Below the pieces are notes generated by a model, which was not told the origin of the DNA, did not search any database, and saw only the letters and a list, made by a program, of their open reading frames with translations. 34,684 bases of DNA from an uncultured Bacteroidota bacterium (GTDB lineage Bacteria; Bacteroidota; Bacteroidia; Bacteroidales; P3), in contig CADAQX010000025.1 in NCBI GenBank assembly GCA_902790215.1, positions 1-34,684 on the forward strand, read 5' to 3'. The translations under genes and the position numbers were made by a program. Positions 22,126 through 29,902 of this stretch are shown here, piece after piece. Numbering within the stretch: the first letter of the stretch is position 1; every line of letters starts with the position of its first letter.

Positions 22126-24842
22126 AAAAGGAGCGGCAGAATCTCACGTTCAAACAGGTCGCGGCGAACGATGCGATAATGGGGTGCGTAGGCATCCTTG
22201 AAACGTTGGCTGTGGTGGCAGTCAACTTCGCCGGAGTTGAGCATACCCTCTATTGCCGCCTCGTCCTCTTCAAACCGATGCGGACGGATGGACTGGTCAA
22301 AGCCTCGCAGTGCCACCTTTATCCGCTCCCACTGTCCGCGCCAGTCATACAGCGGCATCTTCTTCGCCTGCCGTGCGCTCTCCATCATCAGCCGCACAAG
22401 GTGTCCCACTTCCACCTTTCCCGCTTTCAACACCCGCAGGTTCACCCTCACATAGTTGCCCTCCACACCTGTATATTCATAATCCGGAAACCGGTGGTCG
22501 CCCGTGTCCGAATACTGCAATTCTTGCTCGACATACTGTGCACATTGCGCCGAGTCCTTGATGATATGCCCCGGCCCGTACACATCTTGGAAGCAGCTCT
22601 TATACACATCCCTCAACTGCGCCTCGGGGAACCGCCGCATATAGGCACCCATCACATCGGCCACACGGTTGGGCACGTCGTATTGTCCTTTGTCGATTTT
22701 CCGCATGATGTACTTTGCCACTTTCACGGTGCCGTCGCTCCGCCCTTCGGCAATCACCCACCGGGATCCCTGTGTCCATTGATGTTCAAACTCCGAGAGT
22801 TTTTCGCCAAAGGCTTTTTCGTCGAAACGGCTTCCAGTTGCCAAGGTTGAATCCACCGCATCGAAAAACAGACTCCACCGCGTGCGGTAGTAGTCCTTCA
22901 GCAGCCAAGCCCACATGCGGTTGGCGTAGTCGTTCAGCACAGGACCACCCCACACGGTGAGCAGTGTGCGCGCCTGCGTCTCGTAGTATATCTGCTCACG
23001 CTCTCCCCTGCCCCACGCATGGGCCTGTTTTGCCCACTCGTAGAAGTCAAAAGGCTTCACTGTGCGTAGCAGCATGTCGGCATCGTCAATCAACTCAAGA
23101 GCCAAAGCAGCATAGCGATGCATCAAAGCGGTATCCCCCCTGCGGTAGGCGGCGGTGTAGGCATCGCGAACCTCCATAAAATGGTTGCCCAACCATTGCG
23201 ACAGCAAATTGGCCACATCGTACTGGTATGCCGACCGCTTCGACGGCGACTGCATCATCAGCCGCACAGCCCTCAGCAGCGTGCCGTTGTCGTAAGAATA
23301 ATAGGGCTTGGTGTAATAGGTGCCGTGACCCGAAAGTGAAGGCCGCGCCACCATCTGGGTGCCAAGACCATAGAACGACCAGTCTTTATAGACCGAATCC
23401 ACCAGCAGCCGCCACGCCTCGCGGCAGCCTTCGTCCTCCTTGCCATAGCGCAAGTCGGCCCAGCGGCGGGTGAATGCCGACACCCTCTGGGCTGAATCGT
23501 CCAACCCCCACGGATGCTCCAACAATAGTTCGAAAATCTGCGGACTGTTGTCGAAACTCTCCAGCGTGGAGCCCACACCCATCATGTTGCCTCCTTGTTC
23601 GCTATAGGCTGCGTCCAACTTGTTGCTCAGCACGTTCAAGTCGCCCACCAACATGGTGTTTCCTCCGAAATTGCCAAGATAGCACCAGATAAAGGGCTGG
23701 CCGAAGAAACCCTCGGTCTCGCGCCACACCTCAGTCTTCTCGCAGAAGTAGTCGAGCAGCACCATCCTGCCCTGCGGCACAGCGGTGAGATAGGCCCGCA
23801 ACCTCTCAGGTGTCCACTGCTTGCGCTTGTAGTAGAACACCCACGACATCTGCAGCCATCGCGCCGCCGAATCCACCTGCTGCAGCGAGGCATAGATATT
23901 CTCCGACACCGAGGCCAAGTACTCGGGCTCCCAGCTGGGCGGATCCATCTCGTTGAAAGGGTCCACCCCATAGATGTGGTCGGTGCCGTACAGCGCGGTC
24001 TGCTTGGCAAGATACAGCCGCTGAATGACTGCAAACAGGCTGTCGGTGGAATTCATAAAACAGGTAGGTTCAAAGCCGCACCAGCTGCTCAGCTGCTTGA
24101 TGTCGGCCTGGGGGTAACGCTCGGCAATCTGCTTCGGCACATGTCCGGCAAAAGCCGGCAGCACCGGGGTCATGCCCAAGGCACGTTCCCGTGCCAATAT
24201 CTTCTTCTGTAAATTACGCTGCCCGTCAATCCACCTTTGCGGCAAGGGTCCGCCAAATCCGTCCAGATTGGCCATACGGTGCCAGGGAAGGTGCGCCGGA
24301 CCGCTGAAATAGGCGCGTATTTCGTCGTCGGTCATGCCCAGCTCGCGCCACACCTCCTGCCACACGGCCTCCTGTCCCGTCAGCGCCAGCGGCATATTCA
24401 CTCCGTTGAGGGCCATCCAGTCGATAAACCGTTCCCACTCTTTCCATTGCCACCACACCATCGTATAGCCGTAGGTGCAGTAATTGAGAAAGAACCTTAC
24501 CGGCACCTTGCAGCGGTGAGTCACTGGCTCCGTCATCTTGGGCATCCGCCGAGGCAGCTCCACAGGCTGGCTGGCATACCACGAAACATGCACGTGGGCA
24601 TACTCTTTCAAGTAGTAGTTCAGCCCCATGCACATAGCATTGTCGTTGCTGCCCTCGATGCGTATTTTCCCGCCATTCTGACTGAGGGTGAACACATCGC
24701 CGCTGTCCTTTGTCAGAACAAACTCAAACGCCGAGGCTTTGTCGCCCAGAATACGCTGCGCCAATCCTCGCGCGGCACGCTGTGCCTGGCCGACAGTAAC
24801 TACGGCACACAGCAGCACCCCTATCACGAAACATTTCTTCAT
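22119..24842 (-). CDS. GH89 alpha-N-acetylglucosaminidase with C-terminal extra domain
   Basis: A 907-residue secreted glycosidase (signal peptide to about residue 20). The NAGLU/GH89 part spans about 25-715: N-terminal small domain, then the TIM barrel with FLNYCTYGYTMVWW, NGVNMPLALTGQEAVW, the likely acid/base Glu298 in DPFNEMDPP and nucleophile Glu428 in GSTLESFDNSPQ, and an all-helical C-terminal domain. It should release terminal alpha-linked GlcNAc, for example from mucin O-glycans or heparan-type chains. Residues about 725-907 (FQDVYGPGHIIKD, EGNYVRVNLRVL, APHYRIVRRDLFEREILPLL) are a further module beyond the usual GH89 length that I cannot name. The final Arg and stop (CGT TGA) are part of a family D unit. 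Confidence 0.95.
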   Translation of the reverse strand: MKKCFVIGVLLCAVVTVGQAQRAARGLAQRILGDKASAFEFVLTKDSGDVFTLSQNGGKIRIEGSNDNAMCMGLNYYLKEYAHVHVSWYASQPVELPRRMPKMTEPVTHRCKVPVRFFLNYCTYGYTMVWWQWKEWERFIDWMALNGVNMPLALTGQEAVWQEVWRELGMTDDEIRAYFSGPAHLPWHRMANLDGFGGPLPQRWIDGQRNLQKKILARERALGMTPVLPAFAGHVPKQIAERYPQADIKQLSSWCGFEPTCFMNSTDSLFAVIQRLYLAKQTALYGTDHIYGVDPFNEMDPPSWEPEYLASVSENIYASLQQVDSAARWLQMSWVFYYKRKQWTPERLRAYLTAVPQGRMVLLDYFCEKTEVWRETEGFFGQPFIWCYLGNFGGNTMLVGDLNVLSNKLDAAYSEQGGNMMGVGSTLESFDNSPQIFELLLEHPWGLDDSAQRVSAFTRRWADLRYGKEDEGCREAWRLLVDSVYKDWSFYGLGTQMVARPSLSGHGTYYTKPYYSYDNGTLLRAVRLMMQSPSKRSAYQYDVANLLSQWLGNHFMEVRDAYTAAYRRGDTALMHRYAALALELIDDADMLLRTVKPFDFYEWAKQAHAWGRGEREQIYYETQARTLLTVWGGPVLNDYANRMWAWLLKDYYRTRWSLFFDAVDSTLATGSRFDEKAFGEKLSEFEHQWTQGSRWVIAEGRSDGTVKVAKYIMRKIDKGQYDVPNRVADVMGAYMRRFPEAQLRDVYKSCFQDVYGPGHIIKDSAQCAQYVEQELQYSDTGDHRFPDYEYTGVEGNYVRVNLRVLKAGKVEVGHLVRLMMESARQAKKMPLYDWRGQWERIKVALRGFDQSIRPHRFEEDEAAIEGMLNSGEVDCHHSQRFKDAYAPHYRIVRRDLFEREILPLLFR

Positions 24843-24920
24843 ACCCGCCTGTATTTTTATTAAAATGATTTATAAAATTTAAGACTACAATTGCAAGCAA
24901 TTAATAGAGCGCGCCATTAC

Positions 24921-25673
24921 TCACACCACCGCGCGGGTGCGCCGCACCACAAGGATGCTGACCTCGTAGAGGGCATAGATGGGCAACGCCACCAGCGAGA
25001 GGGTGACGGCATCGCCCGTGGGCGTGATAATGGCGGCAATGATAAGCACCACCACCACTGCATGGCGGCGGTAGCGCGTCATAAACTGCGCCTTGAGCAT
25101 ACCCATCTTGGCCAGCAGCCACGAGAGCACAGGCAGTTCAAAAACCACCCCCAACAGGAAACACAGCATCAGGAGTATGTCGATATAAGAGGTGAGGGCA
25201 ATCTGGTTGGGCACATCGGGACTGACCTGATAGGTGCCGAGAAAGCGGAACGTGAGGGGGAAGATGAGGAAGTAGTTCAACGCCACGCCTGCAAGGAACA
25301 TGATGTAGCCGCACCCCACAGCCCGGACAGCATGGCGGCGCTCATGGGCATACAGCCCGGGAGCGACAAAATGGAACAGCACATACAGCACATAGGGAGA
25401 TACTATTAGCAACCCCGCCCAGAGAGCCACACGCATGTGGACGATGAACTGCTGCGCCAGCTCGGGATTGAAGAGACTGATATGGAAGTCTGTGCCGACA
25501 CCCGCAATGCGCTTGAAGAGCTGATAGGTAATAAAGTCTGGCCGCGACGGCGCCATAACGGCGGTAAAGAGCCAGTCCTTGCAGCAAAAGGCTGCCACCG
25601 CACCCACGGCCACCGCCGCCAATGCCTTGAGCAGACTGCCGCGCAGCTCGTCGAGATGTCCCCAGAAATCCAC
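24921..25673 (-). CDS. tatC: Sec-independent (twin-arginine) translocase subunit TatC
   Basis: A 250-residue inner-membrane protein with six membrane helices, the receptor for folded proteins with twin-arginine signals. Conserved features are MDFWGHLDELRGSLLKALAA at the N-terminus, the ALWAGLLIVSPYVLYVLFHFVAPGLY segment, a cytosolic HERRHA loop, the Glu in LGVVFELPVLSWLLAKMG, and IITPTGDAVTLSLVALPIYALYE near the end. It is on the same strand as tatA and a Tat-exported reductase but separated from tatA by a 142-base gap holding compound repeats. Confidence 0.96.
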   Translation of the reverse strand: MDFWGHLDELRGSLLKALAAVAVGAVAAFCCKDWLFTAVMAPSRPDFITYQLFKRIAGVGTDFHISLFNPELAQQFIVHMRVALWAGLLIVSPYVLYVLFHFVAPGLYAHERRHAVRAVGCGYIMFLAGVALNYFLIFPLTFRFLGTYQVSPDVPNQIALTSYIDILLMLCFLLGVVFELPVLSWLLAKMGMLKAQFMTRYRRHAVVVVLIIAAIITPTGDAVTLSLVALPIYALYEVSILVVRRTRAVV

Positions 25674-25677
25674 TTTA

Positions 25678-25797
25678 ATTTGAGAATTGAAAATTGATAA
25701 TTGAGAATGCTTGATTGCTTGAATGAATGTGTTAATGTGCGAATCCTTGGTGCATCAAAGACTCACGAATTTACGAATTAACACATTAACGCAGTCA
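25678..25797. repeat. compound family A, B and C repeat between tatA and tatC
   Basis: Contains family A units (TTGAGAATTGAAAATTGATA near 25678), family B units (TGCTTGATTGCTTGAATGAA near 25708) and the family C core (25744-25782, matching 12697-12735 at 37 of 39 positions), then ACATTAACG units. Confidence 0.8.
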
Positions 25798-25815
25798 CTC
25801 GATTTTCCAATATCC

Positions 25816-26022
25816 TCAAATTCCATCTTCACTCTTTTTCTTTTCAGATGATTCTCTCTCTTGGGGCTTGGGGTCTTCGATGCCATTCATGCCGTCCTTG
25901 AAACTCTTCACGCCTTTGCCCATGCCGCGCATGAGCTCGGGGATTTTCTTGCCACCGAAAAGCAGCAGCACCACCAGCACAATGACGATGATTTCCCATG
26001 TACCTAAGAACAACAGTTTCAT
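25816..26022 (-). CDS. tatA: twin-arginine translocase subunit TatA
   Basis: A 68-residue protein with one N-terminal membrane helix (about residues 6-23, TWEIIVIVLVVLLLF), the FGGKKIPELMRGMGKG amphipathic-helix motif and a charged disordered tail. It forms the variable pore of the Tat pathway. It lies 7 bases after the Fe-S aldo/keto reductase gene, which has a twin-arginine signal, an arrangement suggesting that the reductase is a dedicated or major substrate. No tatB is visible, as usual in Bacteroidota. Confidence 0.96.
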   Translation of the reverse strand: MKLLFLGTWEIIVIVLVVLLLFGGKKIPELMRGMGKGVKSFKDGMNGIEDPKPQERESSEKKKSEDGI

Positions 26023-26029
26023 AAAGCGA

Positions 26030-27466
26030 TTATTTGTTTGAAATGTTGGTAATGTAGTTTTCTATGGCGGCGAGTTTTACAGGGATGTTGATACCCTGCG
26101 GGCACTCGTGGAGGCACCGCCCGCAGCCGATGCAGTGGTCGGCTTGGCGCTCGCGGGCCAGTTCACGGCCGTAGCTGACGAGATAGGCGCGGCGGGCTTT
26201 GCGATAGGCGCGCTGCTCCTCGCTGGTGGCGTCGTCGCCGGGAGCGTCGAGCAGGTGACCTTCGTTGACCATGCGGTTGTAGTGGGCAAAGTTGCCGGGA
26301 ATGTCGATACCGTAGGGACAGGGCATACAATACTGACAACCCGTGCAGGGCACCAGCGGAAACTCTACATAGCGGTCGGCGATGGAACGTAGCATGGACA
26401 TCTCCTCCTCGGTGAGGGGGTTGAGCGGCGACATCGTGCGCAGGTTGTCCTGCAGATGCTCCATATAGGTCATGCCGCTGAGCACCGTGAGGATGCGCGG
26501 CATGCTGCCCGCAAAGCGGAATGCCCATGAGGCAAGACTGCTCTCGGGCGCACGGCGTTTGAACTCGTCAACGGCAAACTGCGGCAGGTTGGCCAGCTGT
26601 CCGCCCAGCAGGGGCTCCATAACGAAGACGGGAATATCGCGCTTAGCCAGTTCGCCGTAGAGGTATTCGGAATTGGCGTCCCCGTTGCCGTCGGGCGACA
26701 GGGAGGCAGCGTGCTGCCAGTTGATGTAGTTGTGCTGGATGAGGACATGATCCCAATGCACTTTCTCGTGCATGGCCAGCGCTTCGTCGAATACATTCAC
26801 GTCGCCGTGATAGGAGAACCCCAGGTTGCGGATGCGGCCTTTGCTGCGCTGCTCCATGAGGTATTCTATCATGCCGTTATCGACAAAACGGCGCATGAAG
26901 GCATCGTGGGGCGAGACGGGATTGCCGTCTTTGTCGCGTCCAGGCAGACCCACGCAGTGGAGCATATAGAAGTCGAGATAATCGACCTGTAGCCGTTCAA
27001 GGGACTGCTGGAACATCTCAATGCTACCCTGTCGGTTCCAGAGGGATGGGTTTTGGTTGGAGAGCTTGGTGCTGATGAGGTATTCCTCGCGGCGGTGACG
27101 GCTCAGGGCCTTGCCCATAGCTATCTCGGAGCGTGCCTTGCAGTAGCGCGGGGCTGTGTCGAAAAGGTTGAGACCATGGGCTATGGCATAGTCTGTAAGC
27201 TCGTTGATGCGGTCTTGGTCGAGGTCGCCCTCGGTTTGGTTGCCGTCCTTGCCGTCCTCGGTGGAGGGCAGGCGCATGCAGCCATAGCCGAGAAGAGACA
27301 CTTTCTCCCCGTGTGTGCCTGTGCGGTAGGTCATTTTGTCGGTAGGCACCTCTCCAGTGGAGAAACCTTCGGCTGTGGTTTGGTTGGGCGAATCACAGCC
27401 TGCGGCCAAGGCGGCAGTGGCGAGAGCTCCGGCTCCCATGCTTTTAAGAAATTCTCTGCGGTCCAT
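26030..27466 (-). CDS. Tat-exported aldo/keto reductase with C-terminal ferredoxin domain
   Basis: A 478-residue protein. The N-terminus is a twin-arginine signal (DRREFLKSMGAGALA, Arg3-Arg4) ending in LAAGC, so it may be a Tat lipoprotein (Cys24). An aldo/keto reductase domain follows (about 48-345): LGYGCMRLP, NLFDTAPRY with the Asp/Tyr pair, STKLSN with Lys and LHCVG with His. The C-terminal part (about 370-470) has two iron-sulfur motifs, CTGCQYCMPCPYG and CIGCGRCLHECPQG. It is an oxidoreductase acting outside the inner membrane; the substrate is unknown. It lies 7 bases before tatA. Confidence 0.93.
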   Translation of the reverse strand: MDRREFLKSMGAGALATAALAAGCDSPNQTTAEGFSTGEVPTDKMTYRTGTHGEKVSLLGYGCMRLPSTEDGKDGNQTEGDLDQDRINELTDYAIAHGLNLFDTAPRYCKARSEIAMGKALSRHRREEYLISTKLSNQNPSLWNRQGSIEMFQQSLERLQVDYLDFYMLHCVGLPGRDKDGNPVSPHDAFMRRFVDNGMIEYLMEQRSKGRIRNLGFSYHGDVNVFDEALAMHEKVHWDHVLIQHNYINWQHAASLSPDGNGDANSEYLYGELAKRDIPVFVMEPLLGGQLANLPQFAVDEFKRRAPESSLASWAFRFAGSMPRILTVLSGMTYMEHLQDNLRTMSPLNPLTEEEMSMLRSIADRYVEFPLVPCTGCQYCMPCPYGIDIPGNFAHYNRMVNEGHLLDAPGDDATSEEQRAYRKARRAYLVSYGRELARERQADHCIGCGRCLHECPQGINIPVKLAAIENYITNISNK

Positions 27467-27489
27467 TGTATAGCGTTTTTATTTTAATC

Positions 27490-27574
27490 TGTTTTGTGTT
27501 GATACGTTGATATGTTGATATGTTTTGTTGATATGATGCGAACCGTATAAACTTATCAACATATCAACATCTAA
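27490..27574. repeat. family D palindrome upstream of the Fe-S aldo/keto reductase gene
   Basis: GTTGATACG/GTTGATATG units (about 27498-27533) and ACTTATCAACATATCAAC units (27551-27568) flank the centre GCGAACCGTATAA at 27538-27550, the same centre as at 15090-15102. The right end touches the CPBP protease stop codon. Confidence 0.8.
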
Positions 27575-28876
27575 CTAACGAATAGTGATATAGGTTACCT
27601 TGCGTCCGTCGCGATAGTCTATGCGGTAGTTCTTGCGCTGTAGTTTGTCCAGCACATCGTTCATCTGGCTCAACTCTTCCTGCATGGGGTTCTCGCGCAG
27701 GCGGCAATAGTAGCGGTGAGCGACGGTGCTGTCGTTCACCTCCTCCATCACGTCAATAATATCGTTGCCTCTTAGGCCGTATGGGTTGGACATGATGCGG
27801 CTCCAAACTTCCATGAATTCATCCAGGGAGTCGTTGAGCATCACCTCGCGACCATCGTCATACACAAGCCATATCTCCTTGAGCATCACCTCGGAGGTGT
27901 CAAACTTCAGCGGCTCGTCGAGATAGGTATTAATCTGGCTCATGTAGTGGTCGAAGAGGTCTTCGAAGTTGAATATCTCAGGGTTGATGTCGTTGACATG
28001 CAGAACCACCCGTTCCTCCAGCCCGGAGCCCTTCGACTCCCAGTCGAAATAGACATCGGCGGGGACAAAGGGTCGCTGCGGGGCTATCATGCGGGCTATC
28101 TCGGCCGGTTCACCCACCAAGTAGAAGTCGGTGGTGCCGGGATTCAACATCCCCGGATTGGCTGCTTCCTCAATAAGCTGGGTGTTGTCGGCAAAGGGGC
28201 GCAGCGGCTCGATGACCGTCTGGAATGCATGCATGTTGGGGCCGTCTTCAAACGATACCGTCACACTGCCCGACTGGGCAGCGGGCAAAAACAGCATGGG
28301 CAGGATAATGGCCAACGAATTGTTGAGCACATGCAGCAGGCACGAGAACCAAAAACTGAGGTTGATGGTCAGCCAGCAGCATACGAGGGCCATACCGAAG
28401 ATGTCGATAAGTCCGAGGTACATTCCCAGCGAGTAGTCGCCGAAACCGGAGATATGGCACACCGTGAAGGCCAGCGAGCTGATAATGGCGTTGAGCCACA
28501 CCTGCACGAACTTGTTTTTCACCAGCAGCGTCACCACGATGATGGCAGCGACAAGTATCACGCCCCACAGTCCGACCGAGCCGACCGTAAAGAGGGCCAT
28601 GAGTACGAAGCAGAGTATCGTGGTCCACTTCTTGCCCACACCCCACAGCCGGAAACTCATCTCCTCCAGTATGGGCTGGAGAAGACACAGCATCAGCAGG
28701 GTGAAGATGGGTGCGCTGCGGAACATGAGCTTGCCCAAATCCATAAGGGTCTCCTGACCGGTGACCATCACGCCTGCCTTTTCTAAGATATACGACACCA
28801 GCATGGTGCCCAGCCAAAGGGCCAGGCCTATCCACAGCATGGGGAGGTAACGCTTGTTGTATCGTTTAAATTTCAT
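27575..28876 (-). CDS. CPBP-family intramembrane glutamic endopeptidase
   Basis: A 433-residue protein. The N-terminal half (about 10-195) has eight or so membrane helices with the Abi/CPBP motifs: Glu71-Glu72-x3-Arg76 in PILEEMSFRLW, Phe137-x3-His141 in FTVCHISG and His182-x3-Asn186 in HVLNN. These are the active-site residues of Rce1-type glutamic proteases. The C-terminal half (about 205-433) is soluble and unlike the usual family architecture; it probably faces outside and has no recognised domain. It lies 19 bases after the YitT gene. Substrates are unknown. Confidence 0.9.
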   Translation of the reverse strand: MKFKRYNKRYLPMLWIGLALWLGTMLVSYILEKAGVMVTGQETLMDLGKLMFRSAPIFTLLMLCLLQPILEEMSFRLWGVGKKWTTILCFVLMALFTVGSVGLWGVILVAAIIVVTLLVKNKFVQVWLNAIISSLAFTVCHISGFGDYSLGMYLGLIDIFGMALVCCWLTINLSFWFSCLLHVLNNSLAIILPMLFLPAAQSGSVTVSFEDGPNMHAFQTVIEPLRPFADNTQLIEEAANPGMLNPGTTDFYLVGEPAEIARMIAPQRPFVPADVYFDWESKGSGLEERVVLHVNDINPEIFNFEDLFDHYMSQINTYLDEPLKFDTSEVMLKEIWLVYDDGREVMLNDSLDEFMEVWSRIMSNPYGLRGNDIIDVMEEVNDSTVAHRYYCRLRENPMQEELSQMNDVLDKLQRKNYRIDYRDGRKVTYITIR

Positions 28877-28895
28877 AATGTGTTTGGATTAAAAA

Positions 28896-29858
28896 TTATC
28901 TATTCTCTGCTTGGGATTTGATAGCCTTTTTCTTGCTGTGCTTGGTCCACAGGCCATAAACCTCGCTGACGTTGCCAGCCGTTGTGAAGGCGGGTACTTC
29001 GTTGTCTTTGAGGAAAGCCATCAGTTTGCTGAACTCGTCTTTGGTGAGCAGCACTTCCAGCTCGATGCTGCGCTCGTTGCTGTAGCCGCCGATTACCTCG
29101 TAGAGGGTGCAGCCGCGATGCAGCTCGTCGATGATGTAGCGGCGTATGCGGTCATAGTCTTTCGACACGATGCACACTCTCTTGCGGTTGTTCAGCGAGG
29201 CGGTGAAGTAATCGACCACCAGTCCGTTGATCCAGGTGCCGATAAGTCCGATGACCACCATGCGGAAGGGGTTGATGAAGAATGCCGTGCAGCAGATGAC
29301 GGCACCGGCGATGCTCACCGAGGCACCGATGTCGAAGTGCAGATACTTGTTCACAATCTTGGCCAGAATGTCGAGACCGCCGGTGGAGGCGTTGATGCTG
29401 AACATCAAAGCCTGTGCGGCACTCAGCAGCAGCACGAAGCAGCAGAGGTCCAGCCAGGGGTCGCCCATCACCGAAGGGGTGCCGGTCACCAGGTTGTCGT
29501 TGGCAATCTTCTGCCAAGGGAGGATGGCGTCCCACACATCGGTGAGAGGACCGAGAATCATGGCGGTATAGACCGTCTTGGCTCCGAACTCATGCCCAAT
29601 CAGCAGCCACGCCAGGATGAGGAGGATGGCGTTGATGGCCATGATGATGACGGACAGACCGATGTGGATGCCCGCGGCCTCGAAGATGTTGTTCAGCACA
29701 ATCGAGAGACCCGAGATGGTGCCGATAATCAGCTTGCTGGGCACCAAAAAATAATATACAGCGGCAGCGGTTACAAACATGCCGAGAGTCATGATAACTA
29801 ACTCTTTCCAAAACTTGCCGGTTTTGACAACGCTCAGTGTGTCAAGAATCTTACTCAT
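28896..29858 (-). CDS. YitT family membrane protein with DUF2179 domain
   Basis: A 320-residue protein of the YitT/DUF161 family: five to six membrane helices in residues about 18-215 (FLVPSKLIIGTISGLSIVLNN, INASTGGLDILAKIVNKY, DYFTASLNNRKRVCIVS) and a C-terminal DUF2179 domain (about 235-305, with RGCTLYEVIGGYSN and a final AFTTAGNVSEVYG). Function is unknown; a transport role has been suggested for the family. It lies between the Fe-S membrane protein and the CPBP protease with short gaps, probably in one transcript. Confidence 0.93.
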   Translation of the reverse strand: MSKILDTLSVVKTGKFWKELVIMTLGMFVTAAAVYYFLVPSKLIIGTISGLSIVLNNIFEAAGIHIGLSVIIMAINAILLILAWLLIGHEFGAKTVYTAMILGPLTDVWDAILPWQKIANDNLVTGTPSVMGDPWLDLCCFVLLLSAAQALMFSINASTGGLDILAKIVNKYLHFDIGASVSIAGAVICCTAFFINPFRMVVIGLIGTWINGLVVDYFTASLNNRKRVCIVSKDYDRIRRYIIDELHRGCTLYEVIGGYSNERSIELEVLLTKDEFSKLMAFLKDNEVPAFTTAGNVSEVYGLWTKHSKKKAIKSQAENR

Positions 29859-29902
29859 AGTTTTTTTAGTTTTAATCTGTTATATTTGTTGATTGATTTG
29901 TT

